Shown here: one piece after another, positions 28,237-36,705 of the stretch
Numbering within the stretch: the first letter of the stretch is position 1
Layout: every line of letters begins with the position of its first letter
From: Brucella sp. BE17
GTDB lineage: Bacteria; Pseudomonadota; Alphaproteobacteria; Rhizobiales; Rhizobiaceae
Reading direction: 5' to 3'
DNA: 64,000 nucleotides
NCBI RefSeq assembly: GCF_039545455.1
Contig: NZ_CP154468.1
Span: 1,054,001-1,118,000 of the forward strand
Translations under genes and position numbers: made by a program
The notes under the pieces: generated by a model
The model's input: the letters and a program-made list of their open reading frames with translations, nothing else
What the model was told of the DNA's origin: nothing
The model's database searches: none

Positions 28237-28398
28237 CCGTTGTGAAATTCGAGGAGGATCTTTACGAACTGCGATTGTAGGCTGCGCCGACCTGCCTCTT
28301 CTCTTGTCCGGAGGCCATGGCGGTCAATCAGCTGTGAAGCGAGTGTTGGGCGTAACGGACATTGATAGCTTCGAGCAGTACTTAGCATCGGGATCGCC

Positions 28399-29289
28399 AT
28401 GTCGTTTTCAAACCTACTGAGGGATAATCGCGAAGACGTAGCGCTAGTGATCGGCAACGGGGTTCACCGCTATGGCCCGCAACGCGCAAACTCGTGGGAA
28501 GCCCTTCTGCTTGAGCTCGCGCGTCGAAACGGCGTCGCTATCGACGAGATACCGACGGGAGCATCCGCGACCGAATTATTCGATGTCATCGAGCTCCACG
28601 CGCGCAGTCACAGCGGCAAGATCGCTAGAGATTTCTGCAATCTTATGCGCGATTGGCGACCGCTTCGTCATCACCGAAGCATAGTGGACTGGGCTATCTG
28701 CCATTCCGTTCCGGTCCTAACAACGAACTTCGACGACGTCCTCAGCGAGGCAGCAGATGCTCGTCTGATGCGGCCCAATGTAAAGGGCTTTACCGACTGG
28801 TATCCATGGGACAGCCGTTACGCATTGAAACTGCACGACAATCCCTGCGACGGATTCGGCATCTGGCAGATTAACGGAATGGCACATTATGCTCGCAGCA
28901 TCCGGCTCGGGCTAACCCACTATATGGGTTCAGTGCAACGCACACGCGATTGGCTTCACCGCGGCGAGGAGCGCCTGTTCGAAGCCACGGATCGCATTCG
29001 TTGGGCGGGACGGCGTACGAGGGTGCATCTCATATTCAACAAGCCGCTTTTAATCTTCGGTCTTGGTCTTCGTGAAAACGAGGTATTTCTTCGTTGGCTG
29101 CTTATCGAGCGAGCGCGTTACTTTGCGAAATTCGAGGGGCGCCGGAAACCGGCTTGGTATGTGTATACCAACAATGTCGATGATCTGACGCAGCAAGGCC
29201 GACATTTTTTTCTCGAACAAATCGGCATCCAGTGCATTGAGGCGTCAAACTATGACACGATTTATGCTAATCCAGAATGGGAGATGTGA
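28399..29289 (+). CDS. SIR2-like domain protein, probable NAD-consuming defence effector
   Basis: 296 residues with the bacterial defence-type SIR2 fold: NAD-binding start VALVIGNGVHRYG (14-26), the core motif VLTTNFDDVL (106-115), a candidate catalytic histidine in INGMAHYARSIRLG (about H163) and the C-terminal LIFGLGLRENEVFLRWLLIE. Stand-alone SIR2 proteins in anti-phage systems deplete NAD on infection, and that role is inferred here. No TIR, Argonaute or HerA partner is adjacent; the next genes form a Lamassu-type operon 240 bp downstream. An ATG at 28399 without a strong ribosome-binding site was used. Confidence 0.85.
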   Translation: MSFSNLLRDNREDVALVIGNGVHRYGPQRANSWEALLLELARRNGVAIDEIPTGASATELFDVIELHARSHSGKIARDFCNLMRDWRPLRHHRSIVDWAICHSVPVLTTNFDDVLSEAADARLMRPNVKGFTDWYPWDSRYALKLHDNPCDGFGIWQINGMAHYARSIRLGLTHYMGSVQRTRDWLHRGEERLFEATDRIRWAGRRTRVHLIFNKPLLIFGLGLRENEVFLRWLLIERARYFAKFEGRRKPAWYVYTNNVDDLTQQGRHFFLEQIGIQCIEASNYDTIYANPEWEM

Positions 29290-29399
29290 CCATCTTATAA
29301 CAATCCATACTCACGAGTCATTTTTACGATGGGCGAACGGGCAATATCGGAATTATGACGCATTGAATTAGGCCCCTCAAAATCTTCAAATCTACTCTC

Positions 29400-29429
29400 T
29401 TGACGACCTTTTCAGGCAGTCTGTACCAT
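29400..29429 (+). promoter_or_regulatory. possible promoter of the Lamassu-type operon
   Basis: TTGACG (29400-29405) and TACCAT (29424-29429) with an 18-nt spacer lie about 100 bp before the first gene of the operon, in the AT-rich gap after the SIR2-like gene. This is a pattern match only; the -10 is weak. Confidence 0.25.
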
Positions 29430-29531
29430 GTACCCTTGTAAGATGTCCTGAACAACGTTTACAATCCAAAGCATAACATATGCAGAGCTAAGGGGGCACT
29501 GTGCAGAATTTCCGTATCCGGCGGGCGCGTC

Positions 29532-30716
29532 TTGGCTGAAACCGAGGTGGCGGTACCGCAACAGAAAACTTGGCCGTCGATCGACAACGCTGCGCCCAAG
29601 GAGCAAGGTGGGCCGATCGCAAGACAGGGGTTTTCCTACCAGGACGAGATCGCGGTCGGGTTTTTACTTGACATGATCGAGTACGCGGATCTGGCCAAAA
29701 TTCATTTTGAGACCCACGACGATCTTATACTCGTTCGTATCCAGGGCGCGGACTCGGCCCAGACCATCGCCGAGTTCGTGCAGGTCAAAGCCGGTGAGCC
29801 CGATAAACTCTGGTCCGTCGCCGATATATGCCAGCGCAAGAAGAAGGATGCTATCGGTACCTCGATCTTCGAGACCTCTCTCGGGCGCGATGAGCACGAC
29901 GAGATCGCTGCCTTCCGCTTAGTGACCCTTCGCCCTGTCGTTTCCGATCTGACCCCGCTCACCTATGCCTTTGAGTCAGACGGACGAAAGCCCGGCTGCG
30001 AGGCCATGATGGCATTGGAGACGGCTCTGAACGTCAAGTTCCCGGGGCTGAGATCCCCCAAAAACAATGGCTCTGGCTACTGGCTGGAGAATTGTCTCTG
30101 GGAAGTTCGTCATGATCTGAAGACCGTCCAGAAGGCAAATACTGTTCGGCTCTTCACGCTCGCGGAGAAAGCGGGGCAGCCGCTTTTGCTGGAGCAGATC
30201 GATGTGCTCCTCACCGAGATGCGAGTCTGGGTGAAGGCAGCAGGCGACGCCAAGTGGATGCCCGACAAGGCCAAGAAGATCGTTACGCGTGCGGAAGCCG
30301 TTGGCTGGTGGCAGCAACGTATGGCGAAGTTGGCGCAGGGCACCAATGCCCCGTCTGGCGGGATGCTCGCCGAGAAGATGAAGTCAGCCGATCTTCCGGA
30401 ATCGCTTATCGCCATGGCCGTCGATCTTCGCCTCGGCTACGCCGCTAAGGTTCGAACCGCCACCTATATGGAGCCCGACTTCATGGAGGCGTTGCAAGAG
30501 CAGGTGAAGTCCACGGCGCAATCGCTCAGCGCGGACCTAGCGGCCGGACTGCTAGATCTGGGAGGCCCCCAGTTCCACGCTCGCTGCCTGACGGAGATGA
30601 ACGCACTCAACGACACCCGTCCCAGCGGCGCAAAAGATCAGGCCGCCTTCCTCAAGGGCTGCCTCTATGACATCGCGGATCGGTGTTTGTTGCGTTTCGA
30701 CAGGATGGCCTCATGA
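29532..30716 (+). CDS. LmuA-like nuclease with DUF4297/Cap4 domain (Lamassu-type system)
   Basis: 394 residues, apparently from a TTG. The N-terminal Cap4/DUF4297 signature is clear: GGPIARQGFSYQDEIAVGFL (26-45), then the PD-(D/E)xK-like core THDDLILVRIQG and EFVQVKAGEP (QVK 84-86). In Lamassu systems this effector cleaves DNA once released by the SMC-like partner. The gene overlaps the next by 4 nt (ATGA), and that gene overlaps a third, giving the LmuA-LmuC-LmuB order. The C-terminal 150 residues are helical with no known motif. The start is uncertain: no ATG is available upstream in frame. Confidence 0.8.
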   Translation: MAETEVAVPQQKTWPSIDNAAPKEQGGPIARQGFSYQDEIAVGFLLDMIEYADLAKIHFETHDDLILVRIQGADSAQTIAEFVQVKAGEPDKLWSVADICQRKKKDAIGTSIFETSLGRDEHDEIAAFRLVTLRPVVSDLTPLTYAFESDGRKPGCEAMMALETALNVKFPGLRSPKNNGSGYWLENCLWEVRHDLKTVQKANTVRLFTLAEKAGQPLLLEQIDVLLTEMRVWVKAAGDAKWMPDKAKKIVTRAEAVGWWQQRMAKLAQGTNAPSGGMLAEKMKSADLPESLIAMAVDLRLGYAAKVRTATYMEPDFMEALQEQVKSTAQSLSADLAAGLLDLGGPQFHARCLTEMNALNDTRPSGAKDQAAFLKGCLYDIADRCLLRFDRMAS

Positions 30717-31273
30717 AGTCGCTCGCCCGCCTTGGAGGCCGGCCAGCGAGCCTTCCACTTGCGGCCGACGACATCTTAGAGTTTCACGCCGCGAGATTGC
30801 TGCTGCTGATGCACATCTGTGGCACCTCCGGACGGATCGATGGCCTAACGAAGATGGCCAAGCTCGACTTCTTCACCCGGTATCCCGACTTCTTCGGGGC
30901 AGCGCGCGCCGCGATCGACAACACTGCGGCGGCCTCTGATCGTGAAGACGACGCCGTGGAGTCTTCCATGGTGCGCCACCACTATGGACCTTGGGACAAG
31001 CGGTACTATCAGGTGCTCGGCGTACTGGAAGCTAAGCAGCTGATTACTGTCATCAAGCACAAGCGGTCTTACCAGATCGCCCTGTCGCCCCTTGGTAAGG
31101 AACGCGCGAAGGCGCTCGCCGCTCGGCCGTCGTTCCAAGATCTGATTTCTCGCCAGCGCGAGGTGAAGAAGGTATTCGGATCGAAATCCGGGACCTTCCT
31201 CAAGGATCTCATCTATCGCCTGTTCGACAAGGAAGTCGGCAAGCGTACACTCGGTCAGGTCATCACTCCATGA
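30713..31273 (+). CDS. LmuC-like middle component of the Lamassu-type system
   Basis: 186 residues, start ATG overlapping the LmuA stop (ATGA). A winged-helix-like protein: AARLLLLMHICGTSGRIDGL, TKMAKLDFFTRYPDFF and YYQVLGVLEAKQLITVIKHK. Small middle subunits of this kind sit between nuclease and SMC-like ATPase in Lamassu and other ABC three-component systems. The assignment rests on position and overall size as much as on sequence. It overlaps the next gene by 4 nt as well. Confidence 0.72.
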   Translation: MKSLARLGGRPASLPLAADDILEFHAARLLLLMHICGTSGRIDGLTKMAKLDFFTRYPDFFGAARAAIDNTAAASDREDDAVESSMVRHHYGPWDKRYYQVLGVLEAKQLITVIKHKRSYQIALSPLGKERAKALAARPSFQDLISRQREVKKVFGSKSGTFLKDLIYRLFDKEVGKRTLGQVITP

Positions 31274-33180
31274 GTGGTATCTTTCTCTCTATCACTTCCA
31301 TCGATCGACGTCTGGCGACCGGGAATGTCGAGACTCTAGAGTTCCGGACCGGCGTTAACGTCTTTGTGGGGCCGCCCAATACGGGCAAAACCAAATGGCT
31401 TCAGACGCTCGACTTCCTCCTCGGCGATACCGGTGCCAATCCCTATGAAGCCGCCGATTCAGAGGGACTAGCGGAAAAATACGACGCGGCCGGGGCCTGG
31501 TTACAGATCGGTGATGACGCCTTCCGCATTGAGCGTCGTTGGAATGAGCCCGGAGCCAAGGGCAAGGTCTTCATCGATGATGAGGGCATGCTCGCACGGG
31601 ATTTCCAGCATTGGCTAATGGAGAAGCTCGCCATTCCTTTGGTAAACTTCCCCAAGGGCAATCCGATGTCCGGCCAGACTTGGCCCGAACTCAGCTTCAG
31701 AAGCCTGCTTCGCCATATCCATCGCCAGCAGCGATTCTGGAGCGGCTTAGTCGATCTCCAGCCCGACGCCGAGTTCCATGCCGGTCTGTTATCTTTCCTA
31801 GGGTTGGCCGACCGCGTCTACAGTGAAGACTACGGCAATCTGGTAAAGCTGCGCCTTGAAGCCATGAACCTGAAAGCACGGCGGGAGCAGTACGGCCAGA
31901 CCCTGAACGACCTAGCGATCGACCTGCTCGACGCCGACGACGCCAGCCTCGGCGTCAACGACACGACCATTCTCGCCGCTCAACAGCGACTGCGCGATAT
32001 GGTCAGCAAGCTTCAGGAGGAGCGGATACGCGTCCTCGCCGACGCCAGCGCGCGAACCATTCCCGCCGCCCAGCGGTCTCGAGTCGAGACCCTCAGCCAT
32101 GCGCGGGCGCAAGCTCTTGAGGCATTGACGACCGTCAGCCGCAAGCGCCAAGCGGCAGACGAGCGTCTCAAAGATGTCCTTAGATACCGGAAGGATCTCG
32201 CCGACGAGATCGACCGGATGACTCGCGCGGCGGATGCCGGCGACATACTCTCGGATTTGCGCGTCACCCATTGTCCCGCATGCGATCAAACGCTTAAGGC
32301 CGCCCACGCTCCCGATCACTGCTTCGTCTGTCACCAGCATCTGCCGGATGAGCCCGAGATCGAGGGGCTCGGGGTGGTGCGCCTTCGGTTCGAGCAGGAC
32401 CGGTTGACGGGCGAACTGAAAGAGGCGGACGATCTCCTCAATGTCTTGAGTCGCGACGTCGAGAAACAGGCGTCAGGGATGCGGTTGGCTGAGGAGGGCT
32501 TACGAGCAATCGAAGTCGAGCTCGGCCCGGCTCGCCAAGCCGTCGCCGCGCTCGCCCAAGCTGATGTCAGCGCTATCGACGTCGCGCTCGGGCAGGCCGC
32601 CGAGCGAGCTAAACAGATGGATCGGGTGACGGCGGCGCTCGAGCTGGGTAAGTCTCTGACGGCTCAGGTCAAGGCGCTCGAAGACCAGATCAAGCCGTTG
32701 GCGGAACGGGTCGACGAATCCTTCAGGGCGGTCGACTTCGACGAAGCCGCGCAGTGGCTCGAGGACGGGATGAATGCATATCTCGAAGCACTCAATCGCG
32801 AGCGGCCCCAGACGTGGAAGCATAACCGAGTCGAAGTCGATTTGACGCGGTCCAGCGTTTCCTTCCGGATCGGGCGCAAAAAGTGGCAGGGCGCCTTGGG
32901 CGGAACCGACACCCTCTATTTCCTAATGGCCTACAATTATGGCCTTTTGTCGCTCAGCCCGCGCCCTCAGACCCACTACCCGGGATTGGCGATCATAGAC
33001 GTGCCCGGCGAATTTTCCGGTGAGGCCATTGGGGATAAGGAGAATTTCATCGTCCAGCCCTTCATCGACCTACTGAAGGACGATGCCTTCGAGGGTGCGC
33101 AGCTAATTATTACCGGCGCTGCCTTCACCGGTTTGGCCGGTGTGCATGTCCAAGCTTTGACTCAGGTCCATGTCGCCTAA
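31270..33180 (+). CDS. LmuB-like SMC/Rad50-type ATPase (Lamassu-type system)
   Basis: 636 residues. Walker A is VGPPNTGKTK (33-42). Two coiled-coil arms (about 185-325 and 375-500) flank a zinc-hook-like segment, HCPACDQTLK with C335/C338 and CFVC with C351/C354. The C-terminal head has GLAIIDVPGEFSGEAIGD as Walker B and D-loop. This is the SMC-like sensor expected to recognise foreign DNA ends or structures and control the Cap4 nuclease. The three genes 29532-33180 form a complete, uninterrupted operon. The annotation as Lamassu rather than a related three-component system is based on the Cap4-type effector and gene order. Confidence 0.83.
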   Translation: MSGIFLSITSIDRRLATGNVETLEFRTGVNVFVGPPNTGKTKWLQTLDFLLGDTGANPYEAADSEGLAEKYDAAGAWLQIGDDAFRIERRWNEPGAKGKVFIDDEGMLARDFQHWLMEKLAIPLVNFPKGNPMSGQTWPELSFRSLLRHIHRQQRFWSGLVDLQPDAEFHAGLLSFLGLADRVYSEDYGNLVKLRLEAMNLKARREQYGQTLNDLAIDLLDADDASLGVNDTTILAAQQRLRDMVSKLQEERIRVLADASARTIPAAQRSRVETLSHARAQALEALTTVSRKRQAADERLKDVLRYRKDLADEIDRMTRAADAGDILSDLRVTHCPACDQTLKAAHAPDHCFVCHQHLPDEPEIEGLGVVRLRFEQDRLTGELKEADDLLNVLSRDVEKQASGMRLAEEGLRAIEVELGPARQAVAALAQADVSAIDVALGQAAERAKQMDRVTAALELGKSLTAQVKALEDQIKPLAERVDESFRAVDFDEAAQWLEDGMNAYLEALNRERPQTWKHNRVEVDLTRSSVSFRIGRKKWQGALGGTDTLYFLMAYNYGLLSLSPRPQTHYPGLAIIDVPGEFSGEAIGDKENFIVQPFIDLLKDDAFEGAQLIITGAAFTGLAGVHVQALTQVHVA

Positions 33181-33309
33181 GATTTTCCCGGACGCAATAA
33201 GTATAATCTGATCGGCTCCAACAGACCTGCGGCCTTTAGGAAAGCTCTTTAGGCCGCTCAACGTCAGAATGGAGGGCGCATATCGGTCCAGATGTTGGTA
33301 TCCAGGAGG

Positions 33310-34839
33310 TCAATCTCGGTAGGTCCAATCGGTGACGGCGGCAACCTTTTTGAAGATACCCTCGACTCCATTGGCTGTAGGATCGGCCAGTTGGAGCCAC
33401 TCCTCTGCCCATGCGATCCATTCTTCAACGCCACGTCCATCAATCTCGGCGGCCGACTTGGTGTCCATTGATCGCAATGTAGTCAGGAAATCGCGCACGG
33501 CGGCGAGTTCGTGCCAATCCTGCGCCAACTCCCTGAATTTTCGCCATCGGTTAGCGTCTCGCTTGCGTCGTTGCTGCTCTTCATACCGGCGCCTCTCGGC
33601 GAGTTGGCGCTCGCGCTCTGCTGCCTCTCGATCCTTGCGTTGTTGAACGAGTAATGGTCCGGCAGCGACGAAAGTGGCCAGAATGTCAGGCAGCATGCCC
33701 TCCATGGGCTGCTTTTCGGATTCAAGCCATTGGCGCGGAAGGCCTACTGGCCATTGCCAGGTCTTGATTTCAAAAACCAGCCATCCGGTCGGCACCAGTT
33801 CCTTCTTCCAGCCGTTGGCGCCGGTTGAGCGCCATCGCTTCTCGTCTTCGGTCAGAGGCCGCCGTTCCTGCTTTTGCTTCTCTCGAACCTGGAACTCCAC
33901 CTTTTCGCCCAAGACTTCGGCAGACAGGACGCCTCGCTCTCCCTGCACAACCTTCCCGCCTTGGCGTTCAATCGTCTTAAACAGGGCATCCAGAATCCGA
34001 TGCTTGCGACGGTCCGTTTCGGTGAATTCGCTTGGACGGTACAGATTGCGTATCCATGGATCGCGTTCTTGGCGGGCCTGCCGCTTCTTTTCCTCGTGCT
34101 CAGCGAGCCATGACGCGATCACCGCGTGTGGTCTCAGGAGGCGCTCGGGTACTACAAGGGAGGATGCACTCGCGCGAGCTTTATCCACCTGTTGCATTAC
34201 CTCCAGTGGTAACTCAATGGGCGGCGGCGGCAAGGGTGACGGGCGGATGGTGATAGAGCGTGCACTGCTCGATTTCGGCAATGGTGTCTGTTTTGGCGCT
34301 TTGCCTACGGCGTGCTTCGCCCAATATCCGCGCGGGGGGTATGGGATATCCTCCCGACCACAAATCTTAGCGAGACGATTGCCGCTGATCCCATATTCCT
34401 CAGCCAATCGCGACATTGGCGTTTTCCACACCGCGCTGTAGAGGTCCTCTCGTGTCATTGTGGCCGGTTGTGTTGGACGTGGCTTTGGCGTGGCCTGGAC
34501 AGGATTTTCGGGCATCTCTGCTAGAGTCTTCTGTGCCAGGCCGAGATCGAGGGTGATATCCGCTGTGACGTGTTTAGGCTTGCGCCTAACCCCCTGCTTC
34601 TCGGTATCCAGCACTAGCGGCTCAACACATCCGGATGGTGGCGGCGGCAGAGGGGGCTGTTCTATGGGCTTTCCGAACTCTTTCCGCATCCAGTGCCCGG
34701 CCGAGGGAGTTGGGATATCGGCACGTCGCAGCAATGTGCTGAGTATGCCCGTGGTGGTGCCGAGTTCAGCAGCCAGGTGGGACATCGGCTTCGACCAGAT
34801 CGTGTCATAGAGTTGTTGGCGGGTGAAGCGGTGTTCCAT
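33310..34839 (-). CDS. tandem-HTH (ELYxxVW-type) coiled-coil protein, intact member of an unrecognised family
   Basis: 509 residues from MEHRFTRQQLYDTIWSKP (ATG 34839). Two copies of a roughly 50-residue module are present: residues 6-56 (TRQQLYDTIWSKPMSHLAAE ... IPTPSAGHWMRKEFGK) and 129-180 (TREDLYSAVWKTPMSRLAEE ... IPYPPRGYWAKHAVGK). Each looks like an HTH with a C-terminal IP-P-GxW-K tail. Pro-rich linkers, a central mixed region (GEKVEFQVREKQKQERRP, FEIKTWQW) and a charged coiled coil (RKDREAAERERQLAERRRYE) follow. It is paralogous to the broken gene at 21227 and, with a single module, to 39445. I do not recognise a characterised family. The location among defence modules suggests a regulator or effector in defence, which is inference. 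Confidence 0.8.
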   Translation of the reverse strand: MEHRFTRQQLYDTIWSKPMSHLAAELGTTTGILSTLLRRADIPTPSAGHWMRKEFGKPIEQPPLPPPPSGCVEPLVLDTEKQGVRRKPKHVTADITLDLGLAQKTLAEMPENPVQATPKPRPTQPATMTREDLYSAVWKTPMSRLAEEYGISGNRLAKICGREDIPYPPRGYWAKHAVGKAPKQTPLPKSSSARSITIRPSPLPPPPIELPLEVMQQVDKARASASSLVVPERLLRPHAVIASWLAEHEEKKRQARQERDPWIRNLYRPSEFTETDRRKHRILDALFKTIERQGGKVVQGERGVLSAEVLGEKVEFQVREKQKQERRPLTEDEKRWRSTGANGWKKELVPTGWLVFEIKTWQWPVGLPRQWLESEKQPMEGMLPDILATFVAAGPLLVQQRKDREAAERERQLAERRRYEEQQRRKRDANRWRKFRELAQDWHELAAVRDFLTTLRSMDTKSAAEIDGRGVEEWIAWAEEWLQLADPTANGVEGIFKKVAAVTDWTYRD

Positions 34840-34960
34840 GGCAGATAACTTAAGGAGCAATCGTGGGTGTCGGGAAGAGCGTCTGAGCGGCATTACTTAG
34901 AGCGAAAAAGGAACATTCGACAACCCATGTGGTCCCGAAATTCATTATTTGGCCCTGCGC

Positions 34961-35138
34961 GATTCGAACTTTTCGGCCGCCGAACGCCGCCGTTTCTACG
35001 CTTTTCTGCGCGCTGGCCCTCATCTGCCAGATGCAAGGGCGTACGCTCGGCGAATATGGCGTATTGTGGAGGGCAATCGGTGGTATCTGGCGCACCGCTC
35101 CGAGTGAAATGAGAACTATATCTACTCCATAGCCCTCT
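34961..35138. repeat. module-boundary element copy B (full length)
   Basis: Starts GATTCGAACTTTTCGGCCGC, continues CGAACGCCGCCGTTTCTACG, then a variable middle and the conserved right half GGGCAATCGGTGGTATCTGG, CGCACCG, ATGAGAACTATATCTACTCC, ATAGCCCTCT. The T-arm-like GATTCGAAC end and the ATAGCCCTCT end bracket the unit. It separates the tandem-HTH gene from the HNH gene and is in the same orientation as the other copies. Confidence 0.7.
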
Positions 35139-35331
35139 GAGACCCTCCTTCTCAAGAATCGGGCTTCCGCCATGCCGACTCTCGCGATTTGAGAATACGT
35201 CAACTCGACACATTCACCTTCGCCGATACCGGAGATGAGCGTGGCTTGCGGCACTTACGTTGCTAGTTAGAATAATCTATATTCCGATGTCGCGTGCTGG
35301 GTGTAGTTAACTCGTTGCTTGGGGAATTTTT

Positions 35332-36132
35332 GTGCGTTGCATTTTTTGTAAGAATCCGTCCTCTTCCTCGAAAAGCGTCGAGCATGTCATTCCTGAATCA
35401 TTGGGAAACAAGCGGCATGTTTTACCGAGAGGCATCGTATGTGACGGTTGCAACAACTACTTTTCCAGAAAGGTCGAAAAGCCGTTTCTGGATCTGCCGG
35501 CCGTTAGGCAGTTGCGGTTCCAGCAGGATCTTGAAAGCAAGCGCGGCAATATCCCATCGATAAGCGGATTGATAACACCGGATATACCGGCGCTGCTTAC
35601 GCGATATCCAAAGTATGATTTCACCTCAGTCCAAGTGTCCGAGCCGGATCTCGCGAGGATTCTCCAGGCTAAGGAAGGAACGATGCTGTTTCCGCTGGCC
35701 GGAGACCTCCCCGATACGCCAGTTATCTCGCGTTTTCTAGCGAAGATCGCGCTGGAAGCAATGGCCTTGCGCCTTGTCGAGTTTCCCGAAGGTATTGCCT
35801 ATATTTGTGACGAGGCGCAGTTTGATGTCCTGCGCGATCATGCCAGAAAGGGTTATATCAGTCCTTGGCCCGTTCACATCAGGACCATTTATCATCAGAA
35901 CGGAAAGACTTTCGGGCCTCAAGGTAATGCAGAACAGATCGTTCACGAGTTCGATTTTCTTGTAACCGATCAAAGCGAATGGTTCTTTGTCCTGGCGATA
36001 TTCGGGGTGGAGTTTGCGATCAACCTGGGAGGACCTGAAATTTCCGGGTATCGGCGTTGGCTTGAGCAGACTGGCGGTCTTAGTCCACTGTACACCGACA
36101 GGCATGGCGGCCTTGCCGCGATGCCCAAATAG
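35332..36132 (+). CDS. HNH endonuclease-domain protein
   Basis: 266 residues from a GTG (GGGGAA 5 nt upstream). The N-terminus is an HNH-type zinc nuclease: MRCIFCKNPSSSSKSVEHVI with the first Cys pair, PESLGNKRHVLPRGIVCDGC with the second, and NNYFSRKVEKP. The EH of VEHVIPESLGN provides the catalytic histidine. The remaining 200 residues are unrecognised but protein-like (KIALEAMALRLVEFPEG). It is convergent with the PIN-GNAT-ASCH operon, with 27 bp between stops. HNH proteins with this start are frequent in defence islands; the target is unknown. Confidence 0.82.
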   Translation: MRCIFCKNPSSSSKSVEHVIPESLGNKRHVLPRGIVCDGCNNYFSRKVEKPFLDLPAVRQLRFQQDLESKRGNIPSISGLITPDIPALLTRYPKYDFTSVQVSEPDLARILQAKEGTMLFPLAGDLPDTPVISRFLAKIALEAMALRLVEFPEGIAYICDEAQFDVLRDHARKGYISPWPVHIRTIYHQNGKTFGPQGNAEQIVHEFDFLVTDQSEWFFVLAIFGVEFAINLGGPEISGYRRWLEQTGGLSPLYTDRHGGLAAMPK

Positions 36133-36159
36133 CAACCCCACCACCGTTGATGAATCGAA

Positions 36160-36705
36160 CTACCGATCGAGAAATATTGCGATATCCCTCTGTTCGTTCA
36201 AGGGGACAACGAACAGAGGGACACCGAGGGCGAACGCCGCATGATAGGCCGCAAGTACGGATCGTTCCTGATGTTCACCGAGCTCTTCATACGATCGAGC
36301 CGGTCTCGTTCTCTGTGTATCCGATAAACGTCGCAACGCGATCTTTTCGACGTCATCGACCAAAACAACGAAGCGGGAAACATCGATCGCCGAAAAAACC
36401 GAAGGCGGAATTTCTACTAGGCCATCGGGAGTGTCTATGATGGTGTGACCGTCGAGAACGATCAATCCTTCTTCCGGCGCGCGTCTCATGAAGCCAGATA
36501 TCAGAAGGGCTTGATTGTCGTCGATGTTTCCCTCGCGCAGGAGATCGTGGGCGGCAGGCTTGCCTTGGCGCTCTTGCCTTTCCGCCTTGATCAGATCACT
36601 CGCCTGCAAATGCTCGAAAACAAGTCTTCGTCGCGCATCTTCGAGAAGTGTCGACTTCCCGACGCCTGACAAACCCACCAAGGCGACAACCCTCCGCTTA
36701 CTCAT
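36160..36705 (-). CDS. P-loop nucleotide kinase-like protein, third gene of the HTH-ASCH/PIN-GNAT-ASCH operon
   Basis: 181 residues. Walker A is VGLSGVGKSTL (10-20). Later elements FVVLVDDVEKIALRRLSDTQ and RTRPARSYEELGEHQERSVL resemble the lid and NMP-binding regions of adenylate-kinase-like enzymes, and IVLDGHTIID resembles the core strand. Its ATG overlaps the stop of the PIN-GNAT-ASCH gene by 4 nt, so it is coexpressed. It may phosphorylate or bind a nucleotide related to that protein's activity. The precise substrate cannot be inferred. Confidence 0.72.
   Translation of the reverse strand: MSKRRVVALVGLSGVGKSTLLEDARRRLVFEHLQASDLIKAERQERQGKPAAHDLLREGNIDDNQALLISGFMRRAPEEGLIVLDGHTIIDTPDGLVEIPPSVFSAIDVSRFVVLVDDVEKIALRRLSDTQRTRPARSYEELGEHQERSVLAAYHAAFALGVPLFVVPLNEQRDIAIFLDR

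Noticed and set aside
28211..28420. 69-codon frame (ending GSPCRFQTY) just before the SIR2-like gene
   Set aside because: It starts inside the perfect palindrome and overlaps the SIR2 start by 22 nt. It has no recognisable family or ribosome-binding site. It may be a gene remnant, but the evidence is too thin.
34850..35254. 134-codon minus-strand frame containing EGYGVDIVLIS, as well as similar peptides at the other boundary copies
   Set aside because: The peptide recurs only because the boundary element itself is conserved. It has no ribosome-binding site, and its frame is broken in other copies, so it is not called as a gene.
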